Assembly (NCBI GenBank): GCA_022792175.1
Contig: JAAWAN010000037.1
Location: 1 to 64,000, forward strand
Reading direction: 5' to 3'
Length of the DNA: 64,000 nucleotides
Origin: Provencibacterium sp.
GTDB taxonomy: Bacteria; Bacillota; Clostridia; Oscillospirales; Ruminococcaceae
The notes under the pieces are model-generated. The model did not search any database. It was given only the letters and a program-made list of their open reading frames with translations, and was not told the DNA's origin. This document shows positions 8,701 through 17,143 of the stretch, one piece after another (position 1 is the first letter of the stretch; each line of letters opens with the position of its first letter). Made by a program: the position numbers and the translations under genes.

Positions 8701-11700
8701 CCGGTTAAGGGCGTAAAGTTCGAGCTCTATCCGGCAGAGGAAACGGACGAAAAGGATGCTGCCGCTATCCCCTGCTTTTATACCGACAGCGACAACCACA
8801 ACAAAGAGGTATTTTATATAAAGCAGGAGGAGGGCGCCGACTGTCTTCTTGCCACCCCTGAAACCGGGGAGGACGGCTATACCCTCTTTCAGTATGAAGA
8901 CGGGAGCTACTTCAACTTTGCCGACAGAGGCGAGCAGTATTATATCCTGCATGAAACGGCAGCCCCGCCCGGCTACCGCAGGCAGCCGGTGGATATGGTG
9001 CTGCACTACGACCCCTCCACTTCGATGCTCACCGCTGCCAACCGCTGGTATACCGGCGCCTATGCTGTTTCGGTCTCCCACACGACTGCCATCGGAACAC
9101 TCAACTATGGGCAGTTTAACGAGGTGACCGACAGAATTGAGGCGATTGAAAGCGAGACTGTCAGCTCCGACACCCAAAAAGGCGGGTTGACGGTCGCCGT
9201 CCCCATGATGTACCGGAGCTCGGATGACACTTGGCAGGCACTTTATGGCGGCAACATGAGCGGCTTTTTCGCTTCGCCCGTCAAGCGGGGGGCCGATGGC
9301 GAAACGAGGCGCAAGGCGCTGCTGCGTGCCGTTTTGAATCAGGCGCAGGAATCCGGCACCACAGGCTGGTTCCTTTCCTGGGATGACAACACCCGCCGCC
9401 TGACCGGCATTCTCAACGACCTGCCCGGCCTTGCCAGCCGCTACGAGGGCTATGGCTCCGGCAACGGCAATTTGCGCATGGTCTTCGCCATCATCGAGGA
9501 AAATGGGCTCAAGGCACTGGACATTGATGCGTCCAGCGCCGCAGATCGCTATCAAAAGCTGGGGGAGTGCGTCGCAGAATATGGCGTAGAAACTGCGCTG
9601 AACAGGATAGGCGAAAGCTTCCGTTTTCTGGATGCCGGACAGTTCGGCCAGGAATTTCGCTCGCTGCTCTATATCCCCAATGAGCGGCGGGAGCTCTGGG
9701 TGCAAAAGGTGAACCAGGCGGGAATTCCGGTAGACGGCGCGAAGTTTGGCCTCTACACAGATGCTGCCTGCACAAAGGAGGTTGCCTCCGGAGTTACCGG
9801 CTCTGTCGAAGGTCAGCAGGGAATTTTGATTTTCTCCCCCAGCCAGAAAACAGGGGACGGCTATGCGAAGGTCACCTGGGCCGCACAGAAGGAAGGAAGC
9901 GAGGAGCGGGCACACTACTATCTCAGGGAAATCAGCGCACCTGCCGGCTGTTCTATAAACCCGACGATAATTCCCGTTGTTGTCGGCACCTACTCCATCT
10001 ATGCCGATGCGGGCACCAAAGAGGACGGCGTCACGGTGATGGCGGGCGTCGGCCGGCTGACGCAGACGATGCGCCAGTATGCCATCCAAAACGATGTAGA
10101 CGTCACCCTGCAGGATATTACCGCCTTCGGCCAGACCCAGCCCTCCACCAATACGGAGGTTCTAGCGAGGGACTGGCATGATATGCTTCTTCAGGGCGCT
10201 GGCGGTATTCTGCGCTCGATGAACCTGCACTTTGGCAGAAACACCACCGTAGATTACGGGCTGCACAATGAGGACGGCGGCCTGCTTTATAAGCCCCTCT
10301 TTGTGACCGATAGCGGATTTATCCGTACCCGGGTGCAGCAGAACTTTGCCGCACTCTCCGGCAATATGTATGACAGGGTTAAAACAGATGCCAATATGGA
10401 AAACCTCGGGAACAGCGACCTCACCGACCTGTTCAGCCTGCTCAACATCGTCGTAGTCACCGATGAGGACCCCTCCCTGCCTTCTGCAGGCAAACTCACC
10501 ATCAGCAAAAAGGTGGTAGGAAATCAGCTGAGTGCGGCGGACTACACCAAAAACTTCAGCTTTACTATCCGCCTGACCGATGCAGACGGCCAGCCGCTGA
10601 CCGGCGAATATTATTTCTATGGCACCGACAAGACCGGTTCTCTCTCAGACAAGACGGTATTTCCGCTGCACCACGATGAGAGCATCACCATTCTCGGACT
10701 GCCCACAGGAACGCGCTACAGCATTGAGGAGGCAGCGGAAAGCGGCTGGTTTGTCTCCCCCGGAAACGGCAAAGCCAGCGGGGAGATTTCCAGCGGCGGC
10801 AACTTTGTGGCCTCCTTTACCAACAGCCGCGAGCCGCTGCCGGAAACGGGCTCGCTGGAGATTAAAAAGACAGTCGCCGGGGAAAGCGCAGACCAAACCC
10901 GCGCCTTTACCTTCACCGTTTCATTTAAAGATGAAAACGGCAAAGAGCTGACCGAAAGCTTTGATTACAGCGGCTCGAAGGAAGGAAAGATAGCAAGCGG
11001 AGAAAAAATTTCCCTGCGGCATGGGGAGAGTATTCTCATCTCCGGGCTGCCGGCGGGCACCGCCTACACCGTCACCGAAACGGAAGCCAATCAGGATGGT
11101 TATATAACCATTTCCAGCGGTGAAACCGGCCAAATCCAAAAGGATACGACCGCCGTTGCCTCCTTCGTAAACAGCCTGCCGGAAAGGGGCTCACTGGAAA
11201 TTAAAAAGACGGTCGCCGGGGAAAACGCCGATAAAACCCGCGCCTTTACCTTCACCGTTTCATTTAAAGATGAAAACGGCAAAGAGCTGACTGAAAGCTT
11301 TGATTACAGCGGCTCGAAGGAAGGAAAGATAGCAAGCGGAGAGAAGATTTCCCTGCGGCATGGGGAGAGCATTCTCATCTCCGGGCTGCCGGCGGGCACC
11401 GCCTACACTGTCACCGAAACGGAAGCAAACAAAAATGGCTATGAGACCGCTTCTACCGGTGAGACCGGCAGTATCCAGAAGGATTATACAGCTGCGGCCT
11501 TCTTCACCAACAGCACCGAGCCGCTGCCGGAAACAGGCTCACTGGAAATTAAAAAGACGGTCGCCGGGGAAAACGCAGACCAAACCCGCGCCTTTACCTT
11601 CACCGTTTCATTTAAAGATGAAAACGGCAAAGAGCTGACCGAGAGCTTTGATTACAGCGGCTCGAAGGTGGGAAAGATAGCAAGCGGAGAGAAGATTTCC

Positions 11701-12564
11701 CTGCGGCATGGGGAGAGCATTCTCATCTCCGGACTGCCGGCGGGCACCGCTTACACCGTCGCCGAAACGGAAGCGAATCGGGATGGTTACGAAACCGCCT
11801 CCACCGGTGAGACCGGCAGCATTCGAAAAGACTTTACCTCTGCAGCCTTCTTCACCAACAGCACCGAGCCGCTGCCGGAAACGGGCTCACTGGAAATTAA
11901 AAAGACGGTCGCCGGGGAAAACGCAGACCAAACCCGCGCCTTTACCTTCACCGTTTCGTTTAAAGATAAAAACGGCAAAGAGCTGACTGAAAGCTTTGAT
12001 TACAGCGGCTCGAAGGTGGGAAAGATAGCGAGCGGAGAGAAGATTTCCCTGCGGCATGGGGAGAGCATCCTCATCTCCGGACTGCCGGCGGGCACCGCTT
12101 ACACCGTCGCCGAAACGGAAGCAAACAAAAATGGCTATAAAACCATTTCTACCGGCGAGACCGGCAGCATCCGGAAAAATGCGGCTGCTTCCGCTTCCTT
12201 TACCAACGCGGCCTCCGGTTCTTCTTCCAGCTCAGACCCCGACCCGGGCTCTAAACCGGATTCCAGACCCGATCCGGGGGATGATCCGAATTCCAGGCCA
12301 AATTCCAAACCGGAACCCGGGGATTCGTCAAGGCCTGAGCCGGAGCCCGGTTCATCCTCCTCACCGGAGTCCGGCCCGCATTCAAGGCCCGAAAAATCTT
12401 CTGAACCGGTTTCTCCGCCGACGGAAAAGGATATTGCCAATACCGGCGACCGGTTCCCTCTGGTCTTCTGGCTGAGCCTGCTGGGCATTTCCTTTGCCGG
12501 AATGGCCGTTTTCCTCCTCACCGGCGGGTGGAAAAAAATCCGGGAATACCACAGAAATAAATAA
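5737..12564 (+). CDS. Giant cell-wall-anchored multidomain surface protein (adhesin-like)
   Basis: A 2,275-residue exported protein. The GTG start follows AAAGGAGAG by 7 bases. A signal peptide spans residues 1-45 (hydrophobic 23-37; likely cut after AFA). Next come three Cys/His motifs of the type CTHQHDEDCGY (about 53-110), then an acidic Pro/Lys-rich linker. A fibro-slime/PA14-like domain lies near 800-975 (FSGDDDVWVFIDDVLVLD, then FYLERGNYDSSIALRFN). SpaA/Cna-B-like prealbumin folds lie near 980-1100 and 1320-1430. Five beta-sandwich repeats starting GxLxIxKxVxG, which resemble DUF7601, run from about 1585 to 2160. A Pro/Ser/Asp linker leads to IANTGD, a membrane helix and a basic tail, a sorting signal lacking canonical LPxTG. 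No sortase is in the window. Bases 6740-7470 are visibly AT-richer than the flanks. Adhesion is inferred from domain content. Confidence 0.88.
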   Translation: MRDGRMERIFYHMQAGLRPGGRMIILLLCACLLLQPVFSTVPAFAEETADSSLCRHHPKHTDECGYIKEASPSPCRHVHDENCEYQEPTVGFSGSECTHQHDEDCGYREAVEGHPCEFFCKQCAAQPVFFWQWVDEEEILLYIEEMQQWGVGLPSASEETPVTREILGELLPSEVTVFLTPGKLLDNTDKPEEKPDPEEKPDREDENLPENPKQPEKDGEEKSSSQKQLTVTIPGQTADADDKAPADSKEKEPGQAGERPVPSLTYGASSWEGEEGIQLPITWDFSALPEEGACEGEYTFTASLPEEYTLAQDAPALSVYVLLGGELFADLVPKPFNYWRFVDPVNKDADLLEDKQLDVIEVTGSVPPFTEIPATIDQPKQKIEAGIRELEKMTVGEIWSFLVETTLPKQIRGWGFSSVDMGNAGINLELSRNNKKYALEYNDEKKETRYRQYSGGVWGTVDIVWRPFSNPQDKLEGDTITFYADIEPFPKENPTRQVVVNSNNPADYEKDADGNSHEDSSKNPYIISMTVTLHNLPLKEHIVPAVEPANTTVNLFDYWVNTETPSAPEGDILTKSDTHDRYDVDADGNSTGVLIQDVAFSNENDWYRGINYGHLLLFGDGMLHAGLWNKGGGQGTQYGNTYAGMEGIVENTLTDGYPVLNTKAATSQLREGPAARDYKKVRDYLLAGKHINNGYSGEDVQNLSDTLIGLWEASTGKNIDTGTESLDYLFSPAQGNNKNYYENVKGLFQLDEEGYYSYDMRKNFAEFDKGSNCFILYDAPGTFRTDGQNSLGNFFPLNKGGEVFNGVKEDGSLTSTVAPFRNAMNHHFGMTVEIDFSQPLGGRINAGSGGSIPMTFEFSGDDDVWVFIDDVLVLDIGGIHSDLYGTINFATGDVCIGRAFNTHGIPEMTENPKEMPDLVTHTNLKQLYEKAQRTGAVLWNGNTFASNTTHKLKMFYLERGNYDSSIALRFNLQPMLYQQLRKVDQNGEPVKGVKFELYPAEETDEKDAAAIPCFYTDSDNHNKEVFYIKQEEGADCLLATPETGEDGYTLFQYEDGSYFNFADRGEQYYILHETAAPPGYRRQPVDMVLHYDPSTSMLTAANRWYTGAYAVSVSHTTAIGTLNYGQFNEVTDRIEAIESETVSSDTQKGGLTVAVPMMYRSSDDTWQALYGGNMSGFFASPVKRGADGETRRKALLRAVLNQAQESGTTGWFLSWDDNTRRLTGILNDLPGLASRYEGYGSGNGNLRMVFAIIEENGLKALDIDASSAADRYQKLGECVAEYGVETALNRIGESFRFLDAGQFGQEFRSLLYIPNERRELWVQKVNQAGIPVDGAKFGLYTDAACTKEVASGVTGSVEGQQGILIFSPSQKTGDGYAKVTWAAQKEGSEERAHYYLREISAPAGCSINPTIIPVVVGTYSIYADAGTKEDGVTVMAGVGRLTQTMRQYAIQNDVDVTLQDITAFGQTQPSTNTEVLARDWHDMLLQGAGGILRSMNLHFGRNTTVDYGLHNEDGGLLYKPLFVTDSGFIRTRVQQNFAALSGNMYDRVKTDANMENLGNSDLTDLFSLLNIVVVTDEDPSLPSAGKLTISKKVVGNQLSAADYTKNFSFTIRLTDADGQPLTGEYYFYGTDKTGSLSDKTVFPLHHDESITILGLPTGTRYSIEEAAESGWFVSPGNGKASGEISSGGNFVASFTNSREPLPETGSLEIKKTVAGESADQTRAFTFTVSFKDENGKELTESFDYSGSKEGKIASGEKISLRHGESILISGLPAGTAYTVTETEANQDGYITISSGETGQIQKDTTAVASFVNSLPERGSLEIKKTVAGENADKTRAFTFTVSFKDENGKELTESFDYSGSKEGKIASGEKISLRHGESILISGLPAGTAYTVTETEANKNGYETASTGETGSIQKDYTAAAFFTNSTEPLPETGSLEIKKTVAGENADQTRAFTFTVSFKDENGKELTESFDYSGSKVGKIASGEKISLRHGESILISGLPAGTAYTVAETEANRDGYETASTGETGSIRKDFTSAAFFTNSTEPLPETGSLEIKKTVAGENADQTRAFTFTVSFKDKNGKELTESFDYSGSKVGKIASGEKISLRHGESILISGLPAGTAYTVAETEANKNGYKTISTGETGSIRKNAAASASFTNAASGSSSSSDPDPGSKPDSRPDPGDDPNSRPNSKPEPGDSSRPEPEPGSSSSPESGPHSRPEKSSEPVSPPTEKDIANTGDRFPLVFWLSLLGISFAGMAVFLLTGGWKKIREYHRNK
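10849..12213 (+). repeat. Four near-identical tandem intragenic repeats (about 348 bp)
   Basis: Units start at 10849, 11188, 11536 and 11884, each opening with GSLEIKKTVAGE; the spacings are 339, 348 and 348 bases. Long stretches are identical at DNA level, so the array should expand and contract by recombination. A fifth, diverged unit begins near 10489 (GKLTISKKVVG). Confidence 0.9.
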
Positions 12565-12576
12565 CGCGCAGCTCTG

Positions 12577-12614
12577 AAAACTGCCTTCGGCACCGAATGC
12601 CGAAGGCAGTTTTT
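12577..12614 (+). terminator. Terminator of the giant surface protein gene
   Basis: AAAACTGCCTTCGGCA (12577-12592) pairs perfectly with 12598-12613 around a 5-base loop, with T residues in the descending arm. It starts 12 bases after the stop codon. Confidence 0.85.
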
Positions 12615-12757
12615 AAAAGCAGCGCGCATCATGGCGGTATAGCGCCCCGGCCCGCACACCGAGCGGGCCGCCGGACCAAAAGTGTCCATCGGGGGGCTGC
12701 TTCCTATATGGCAGATTCTTTTCCCGAAGGCCGGATGCTGCCGGATATTTTTTCCGG

Positions 12758-13333
12758 CTATTCCAGCTCGTCGAGCGCAAGCTGGTAAGCGGGCAAAAAC
12801 TCCTTTAAAAACAGCTCCACCTCCGGCAGCCGCATCTGGTGCAGTGTATGAAGGGCCGCCTGCTTTGCGCAGGCAAACTCCCGGTTTCCCATCCGCTCCT
12901 CCTCAATGCACTTGATTAAGGCGCTGAGCTTATCCGCCGCCTTGACCAGCCGGAGAATCTCCTCATCCTGACAGAAAAGCTGCTCCCGATATGCCTGTCG
13001 CAGGCTGTCAGGCAGCATCTGCAAAAGCCGCTCTCCTGCCGCCTGCTCAAGCTCCCCGTAGGCCTCCCGAATGCGGGGGCTGTAGTATTTGACCGGGGTC
13101 GGCAGGTCGCCGGTTATCGTTTCTGCGGCATCGTGATAGAGTGCGCAGAGAACCGCCCTTCCGGCATCGCACTGTCCGCCGAAGTGTTCATTGCGCAGCA
13201 GACAGAGCGCGTGGGTTAAAATGGCCGTCTCCAGCGTGTGCTCCGAAAGCGTTTCGGTGCGCGCAGAGTGCATCAGCGCCCAGCGGTGAATATATTTCAT
13301 GCGGGAGAGATAGGCAAAAAACTGCTTCTCCAT
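12758..13333 (-). CDS. yfbR: HD-domain 5'-deoxynucleotidase, YfbR family
   Basis: A 191-residue cytoplasmic HD phosphohydrolase. YfbR enzymes remove the 5' phosphate from deoxynucleoside monophosphates. The metal ligands are visible: His32 in LSEHTLE, His67-Asp68 in LYHDAAE, and a later Asp in KAADKLSA. The family hallmark GDLPTPVKYY follows the HD pair. The start chosen is the ATG at 13333 (MEKQFFAY), behind GGAAGGGG. An in-frame extension back to 13558 has no family resemblance and runs into the palindromic repeat. Family assignment is firm; the precise nucleotide preference is not shown by sequence. Confidence 0.88.
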   Translation of the reverse strand: MEKQFFAYLSRMKYIHRWALMHSARTETLSEHTLETAILTHALCLLRNEHFGGQCDAGRAVLCALYHDAAETITGDLPTPVKYYSPRIREAYGELEQAAGERLLQMLPDSLRQAYREQLFCQDEEILRLVKAADKLSALIKCIEEERMGNREFACAKQAALHTLHQMRLPEVELFLKEFLPAYQLALDELE

Positions 13334-13523
13334 GTTGAAGGCCCCTTCCGTTTTCGTTTTCCGGTCGCCCGCAGCCTCTTTATCAGGCGGCCATCGTCTG
13401 CATGGCGCGGCCAGTTTTGCAGCATTTTGCGGATATTTTACCACAGAGAAGCCAACCCCGACAAGCCAAAGAGGAAAAATATCGATAATTTTATCAGGCA
13501 GACATTTTTCCTCTGAAAAATAT

Positions 13524-13689
13524 GGTATAATAGCCGCAGAGCGGCTATTATACGCCAAATTTATTCGGCCGTCCTACGGGCATGGCCGATTATACCATAG
13601 CCGCAGAGCGGCTATTATACACCGATTTATGCGGCAGCCCTACGGATAGGCCCGATTCTGCCGCAGCCGCTTCGCGTCGGCGCGATAAC
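13524..13689 (+). repeat. Palindromic dispersed repeat, copies A1-A2 plus a decayed third
   Basis: Two units of about 65-75 bases lie in tandem. Each has a palindromic core (13-bp arms GTATAATAGCCGC and complement at 13525-13553; second core near 13596-13620) and a tail like CGGCCGTCCTACGGGCATGG. A third, decayed unit runs to 13689. The same element occurs inverted at 62700-62880. Together with flanking sequence it fills the gap between yfbR and the YfhO gene, and its TATAAT hexamers could serve as -10 boxes. Confidence 0.8.
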
Positions 13690-13754
13690 AGCAAAACCGC
13701 TGTGGTTCACCGGCTGTTCGGTAAAAACCGAATAAAAATACAGGAGTGTGAAAC

Positions 13755-16427
13755 GTGAAAACCGGAGTTATAAAAAAGGGGGAGAAGCCCGCCTGCCTGC
13801 AGGCTTTTCTTTATGCGATGCTGATTGCAGCCATCGTCTTTTTACCGTTTGTCATCATGGATAAGGGGCTCTTTTTCTATTATGGGGACTTTAACGTTCA
13901 GCAGATTCCCTTTTACCGGCTGGTTCATGATGCGGTGCGTAGCGGGGAGTGGTACTGGAACTGGGAAACCGATCTCGGCGTCAACTTTATCGGCTCCTAC
14001 AGCTTCTATAACCTTTTCAGCCCCTTTTTCTGGCTGACCCTGCCCTTCCCCTCGGCGGCAGTCCCCTACCTGATTGCCCCGCTTCTGGTGCTGAAAACGG
14101 CTACAGCTGCGCTGACCTCCTGCCTGTATATCAGCCGCTTTACCCGGGACAGCCGCTTTGCCATTCTCGGCGGCCTGCTTTATGCCTTCTCCGGTTGGGC
14201 AGTATACAACATTTTCTTCAATCATTTTCATGAGGTGCTGGCCTTTTTCCCGCTGATTCTCTTTGCGCTCGAGCGGCTGGTGGTGGATGGCAAGCGCGGC
14301 TGGTTTGCGCTCGCCGTTGCGCTCAACTGCATGGTAAACTACTGGTTTTTCATCGGCTCGGCGCTGTTCACCATTCTCTATGTGCTGGTGCGCATCCTCT
14401 CGGGCGGCTGGGCAATGACCGTCCGCAAATTTATGGCGGTCGCCCTGGAGTCGCTTTTGGGGGTGGGGCTCTCCTGCTTTGCGCTGCTCCCCTCCGTGCT
14501 GGCCATTCTGGGAAATCCGCGCACCACCGGGGACAATATCCTCACCGGCTGGGGCTTCTGGCTCTATGGGCACGAGCAGCGGCAGCCGGCTATTTTAGAG
14601 AGCATCTTCTTCCCGCCCGATATTCCCTCCCGCCCGAACTTCTTCCCGGACCATGGCGCGAAGTGGGCCTCGCTGAGCGCATGGCTGCCAATGATTGGCC
14701 CCTCCTTCGTTCTCGCCTATCTGCTCTCCACCCCGCGCAGCTGGGTAAAGCGGATGCTCTACCTCTGCCTGTGCATGGCCATGGTGCCCGGGCTCAACGC
14801 CTTCTTTATTCTTTTTAACAATTCCTACTATGCCCGCTGGTTTTATATGCCGGTACTGCTCATGGCGCTCGCCTCCGCACTGGCACTTGAGCGCTATGTC
14901 AGCAGCCCTTCTTCGGTCTGCCTGATGCGGGGGCTGAAATGGACGGCGGTTATCGACCTCATCTTTGTGCTCGCCATCGGCCTGACGCCTCATAAAAAAG
15001 ATGACAAGCTGGTCATCGGGCTGGAGGAATATCCGGAACGGTTCTGGATTTATGCGTTTATCGTTCTTCTGGGACTTATCGCCACCTGGCTGCTGCTTCG
15101 CCGGTTTATCGGCCAGCCGGACTTTTTCCGCCTTTTCACCCTCTCGCTCGGCTGCATCTGCGCGGCCTATTCGATCGTTCTCATCGCCATGGGGCGCATG
15201 CACTCGAATGACCGGGAGTGGATGCGCACCATCGCCCTTCCCGGACGGGAGCTGCTCGAGCTGCCCGAGGAGGAGGGCCGCTTCGACCGCAGTGATCTCT
15301 ATGACAGCATGGACAATCTGGGCATGTACTGGGGGCTGCCGAACATTCAGGCGTTTCACAGCATTGTTCCGGTTTCTCTGATGGAGTTTTACCCCTCTGT
15401 GGGCGTCAAGCGGGATGTTTCCAGCAAACCGCAGCCGGAATTCTATCCACTGCGCTCGCTGCTGTCAGTGCGCTGGCTGTTCGTTGCCGAAGATGCCCCG
15501 GAGGAAAAGCAGCCCTCCACCTCCTACTTCACCTATGCGGATAACCAGCTTGGCTTCAATATCTATGAAAACGAAAACTATCTGCCGATGGGCTTCGGAT
15601 ATGACCGCTATATCACCCGGGAGGACTGGGAAAAGGAGACAGACGAAAACAAGCAGCGGCTGCTTCTGCGCGCCGTTCTTGTTGAGGAGGAGGATATCCG
15701 CAATGTAGGGCGCATTATCGACCCGCTGCCGCAGGAACTGCTGTCTGACCACTCGCAGACGCGCTTTTTAAGCGACGTTGAGGATCGCTCAAAGAGCGTA
15801 TCCGGCCAGTTTTTCCGGGACCGCAAGGGTTTTTCCAGCGAGCTTTATCTGGACAGTGAACAGATCGTCTTCTATTCCATCCCCTATGACAAGGGCTGGA
15901 GCGCAGAGATAAACGGCACGCCCACGCGGGTTTTAAAGGTCAACGGCGGCTTTCTGGGCATCCCCGTCCCTGCCGGTTACCATGTTATCCGCTTTAACTA
16001 TGTGGCCCCCGGCCTTCGGGCGGGCATCTGCCTGACGCTTTTCGCCTGCGCGCTGCTGCTTTGCTATCTGCTGGTAGGAAAGCGATTCCCGCTTCCTGCC
16101 GCCCGCCGCCGGCTTTATCCCGACCTGCCGGAGGGGGCAGGGCCTCTTTCTTCGGCCTCCCCTTCTCTTCTGGATGCCCGCTTATCCCCCCTCCCTGAAG
16201 GCCCCCCTCCTTTCGAGGATACACAGCCGGGCCCGGAGGAACCGGCGGCAGATGAGCAGAATCCGGATATACCGGAGCTGACTCTCGGTGCAGAAATAAA
16301 GCCCTTTTCCTGGAACGCCCCGCAGGCCGGCGAAAGTCCTTCGGAAAAGCAGCCCGCTCAAAAGGAGAACGGGCCGAAGGAGGGAACCGGACAGCCGCCC
16401 GCTTCTTCGCAGACAGAGGAGCCCTAA
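13755..16427 (+). CDS. YfhO-family multi-spanning membrane protein
   Basis: An 890-residue integral membrane protein with about a dozen hydrophobic helices in the first 475 residues, an extracytoplasmic domain near 480-760, one more helix near 765-785, and a Pro/Glu/Ser-rich C-terminal tail of about 100 residues. The N-terminal YYGDFNVQQIPFYRL and the overall layout match the YfhO family (PF09586). Members are GT-C-like and implicated in glycosylating surface polymers such as lipoteichoic acid. GTG starts behind CAGGAG. The unusual tail is low-complexity and probably disordered. The substrate cannot be told from sequence. Confidence 0.85.
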   Translation: MKTGVIKKGEKPACLQAFLYAMLIAAIVFLPFVIMDKGLFFYYGDFNVQQIPFYRLVHDAVRSGEWYWNWETDLGVNFIGSYSFYNLFSPFFWLTLPFPSAAVPYLIAPLLVLKTATAALTSCLYISRFTRDSRFAILGGLLYAFSGWAVYNIFFNHFHEVLAFFPLILFALERLVVDGKRGWFALAVALNCMVNYWFFIGSALFTILYVLVRILSGGWAMTVRKFMAVALESLLGVGLSCFALLPSVLAILGNPRTTGDNILTGWGFWLYGHEQRQPAILESIFFPPDIPSRPNFFPDHGAKWASLSAWLPMIGPSFVLAYLLSTPRSWVKRMLYLCLCMAMVPGLNAFFILFNNSYYARWFYMPVLLMALASALALERYVSSPSSVCLMRGLKWTAVIDLIFVLAIGLTPHKKDDKLVIGLEEYPERFWIYAFIVLLGLIATWLLLRRFIGQPDFFRLFTLSLGCICAAYSIVLIAMGRMHSNDREWMRTIALPGRELLELPEEEGRFDRSDLYDSMDNLGMYWGLPNIQAFHSIVPVSLMEFYPSVGVKRDVSSKPQPEFYPLRSLLSVRWLFVAEDAPEEKQPSTSYFTYADNQLGFNIYENENYLPMGFGYDRYITREDWEKETDENKQRLLLRAVLVEEEDIRNVGRIIDPLPQELLSDHSQTRFLSDVEDRSKSVSGQFFRDRKGFSSELYLDSEQIVFYSIPYDKGWSAEINGTPTRVLKVNGGFLGIPVPAGYHVIRFNYVAPGLRAGICLTLFACALLLCYLLVGKRFPLPAARRRLYPDLPEGAGPLSSASPSLLDARLSPLPEGPPPFEDTQPGPEEPAADEQNPDIPELTLGAEIKPFSWNAPQAGESPSEKQPAQKENGPKEGTGQPPASSQTEEP

Positions 16428-16447
16428 TTCCCTTTGGGAGTATAGCA

Positions 16448-16489
16448 AAGGGGCTGTTGCAAAATGCTCGCATTTTGCAACAGCCCCTT
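16448..16489. terminator. Bidirectional hairpin, dispersed family copy 1
   Basis: AAGGGGCTGTTGCAAAATG (16448-16466) pairs perfectly with 16471-16489. It sits between the convergent YfhO and response regulator genes. The same sequence recurs near 33.2 and 34.7 kb. Confidence 0.8.
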
Positions 16490-16557
16490 CTGCAAACCGG
16501 AAAAATATTTTGCAGCGCGCCCTTTATTTGAAGCAAACCGGCTTTTTCTCGGCCTTT

Positions 16558-17004
16558 TCAAATTCTCCCTTTTACAATCAGCCGGATCTGATTGATCTTT
16601 TTCTTCAGTGCCGTGTAATCCCGGCGCAGCTTGCGGGTTTCCAGCTGCCGCTTGACCTTGAAGCGGAGCAGGTCAGGCAGAATAGGCTTTTTAATAAAGT
16701 CATCCGCTCCGCTGCGGTAGCCCTCCAGCTCGGTCCGATCGTCCCCCCCTTCATCCAGAAAGATGACCGGTATCGCTGCCAGCGTCGAATTTTTCCGGAT
16801 GGATTTCAGCGTCTCCATCCCGCTGGTTCCGGGCATCACCATATCCAGCAAAATCAGGTCCGGCAGGCCGCTTTCATCCTGCTCCATCAAAAAACCTAAT
16901 GCCTGCAGGCCGGATTTCATTAAATCAACCTCGTATTCCCCCTCCAGCAGGCCTTTACATATCGCCAGGGTGGTGGAATCGTCATCCACAACCATAATGC
17001 GCAT
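16558..17004 (-). CDS. Stand-alone CheY-like response regulator
   Basis: A 148-residue receiver domain with the acidic pocket VVDDD at residues 4-8, the phospho-acceptor Asp in LILLDMVMPG near residue 54, and the conserved Lys in DFIKKP near 106. A basic, probably helical tail of about 35 residues follows, with no recognisable DNA-binding domain, so output is likely by protein contact. No kinase is adjacent; it has its own promoter and terminator. The partner is unknown. Confidence 0.9.
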   Translation of the reverse strand: MRIMVVDDDSTTLAICKGLLEGEYEVDLMKSGLQALGFLMEQDESGLPDLILLDMVMPGTSGMETLKSIRKNSTLAAIPVIFLDEGGDDRTELEGYRSGADDFIKKPILPDLLRFKVKRQLETRKLRRDYTALKKKINQIRLIVKGRI

Positions 17005-17045
17005 CCGTTATACCCCCATTAAAGTCCACCGAATATTCTACTACT

Positions 17046-17074
17046 ATGATAGCATATTGGAAGGCATATGGCAA
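17046..17074 (-). promoter_or_regulatory. Promoter of the CheY-like gene
   Basis: On the minus strand, TTGCCA (17069-17074), a 17-base spacer and TATCAT (17046-17051) lie about 42 bases upstream of the start codon. Confidence 0.65.
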
Positions 17075-17143
17075 CACGCTGCTGCTTGGCAGAGTCATTG
17101 AAAATGACAGGAATATATCATCGAAGTATACAAAAACCGTTCA

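Noticed and set aside
8107-10089. A 660-codon antisense frame inside the giant surface protein
   Set aside because: The sense frame has clear domains; the antisense sequence has none and no start signals.
10489-12213. CRISPR-like array
   Set aside because: The repeats are 340-350 bases, in frame and encode beta-sandwich domains; no short repeat-spacer pattern exists anywhere in the window.
12758-13558. Longer form of the YfbR protein starting at 13558
   Set aside because: The extra 75 codons are encoded partly by the palindromic repeat; the ATG at 13333 has a ribosome site and begins the family homology.
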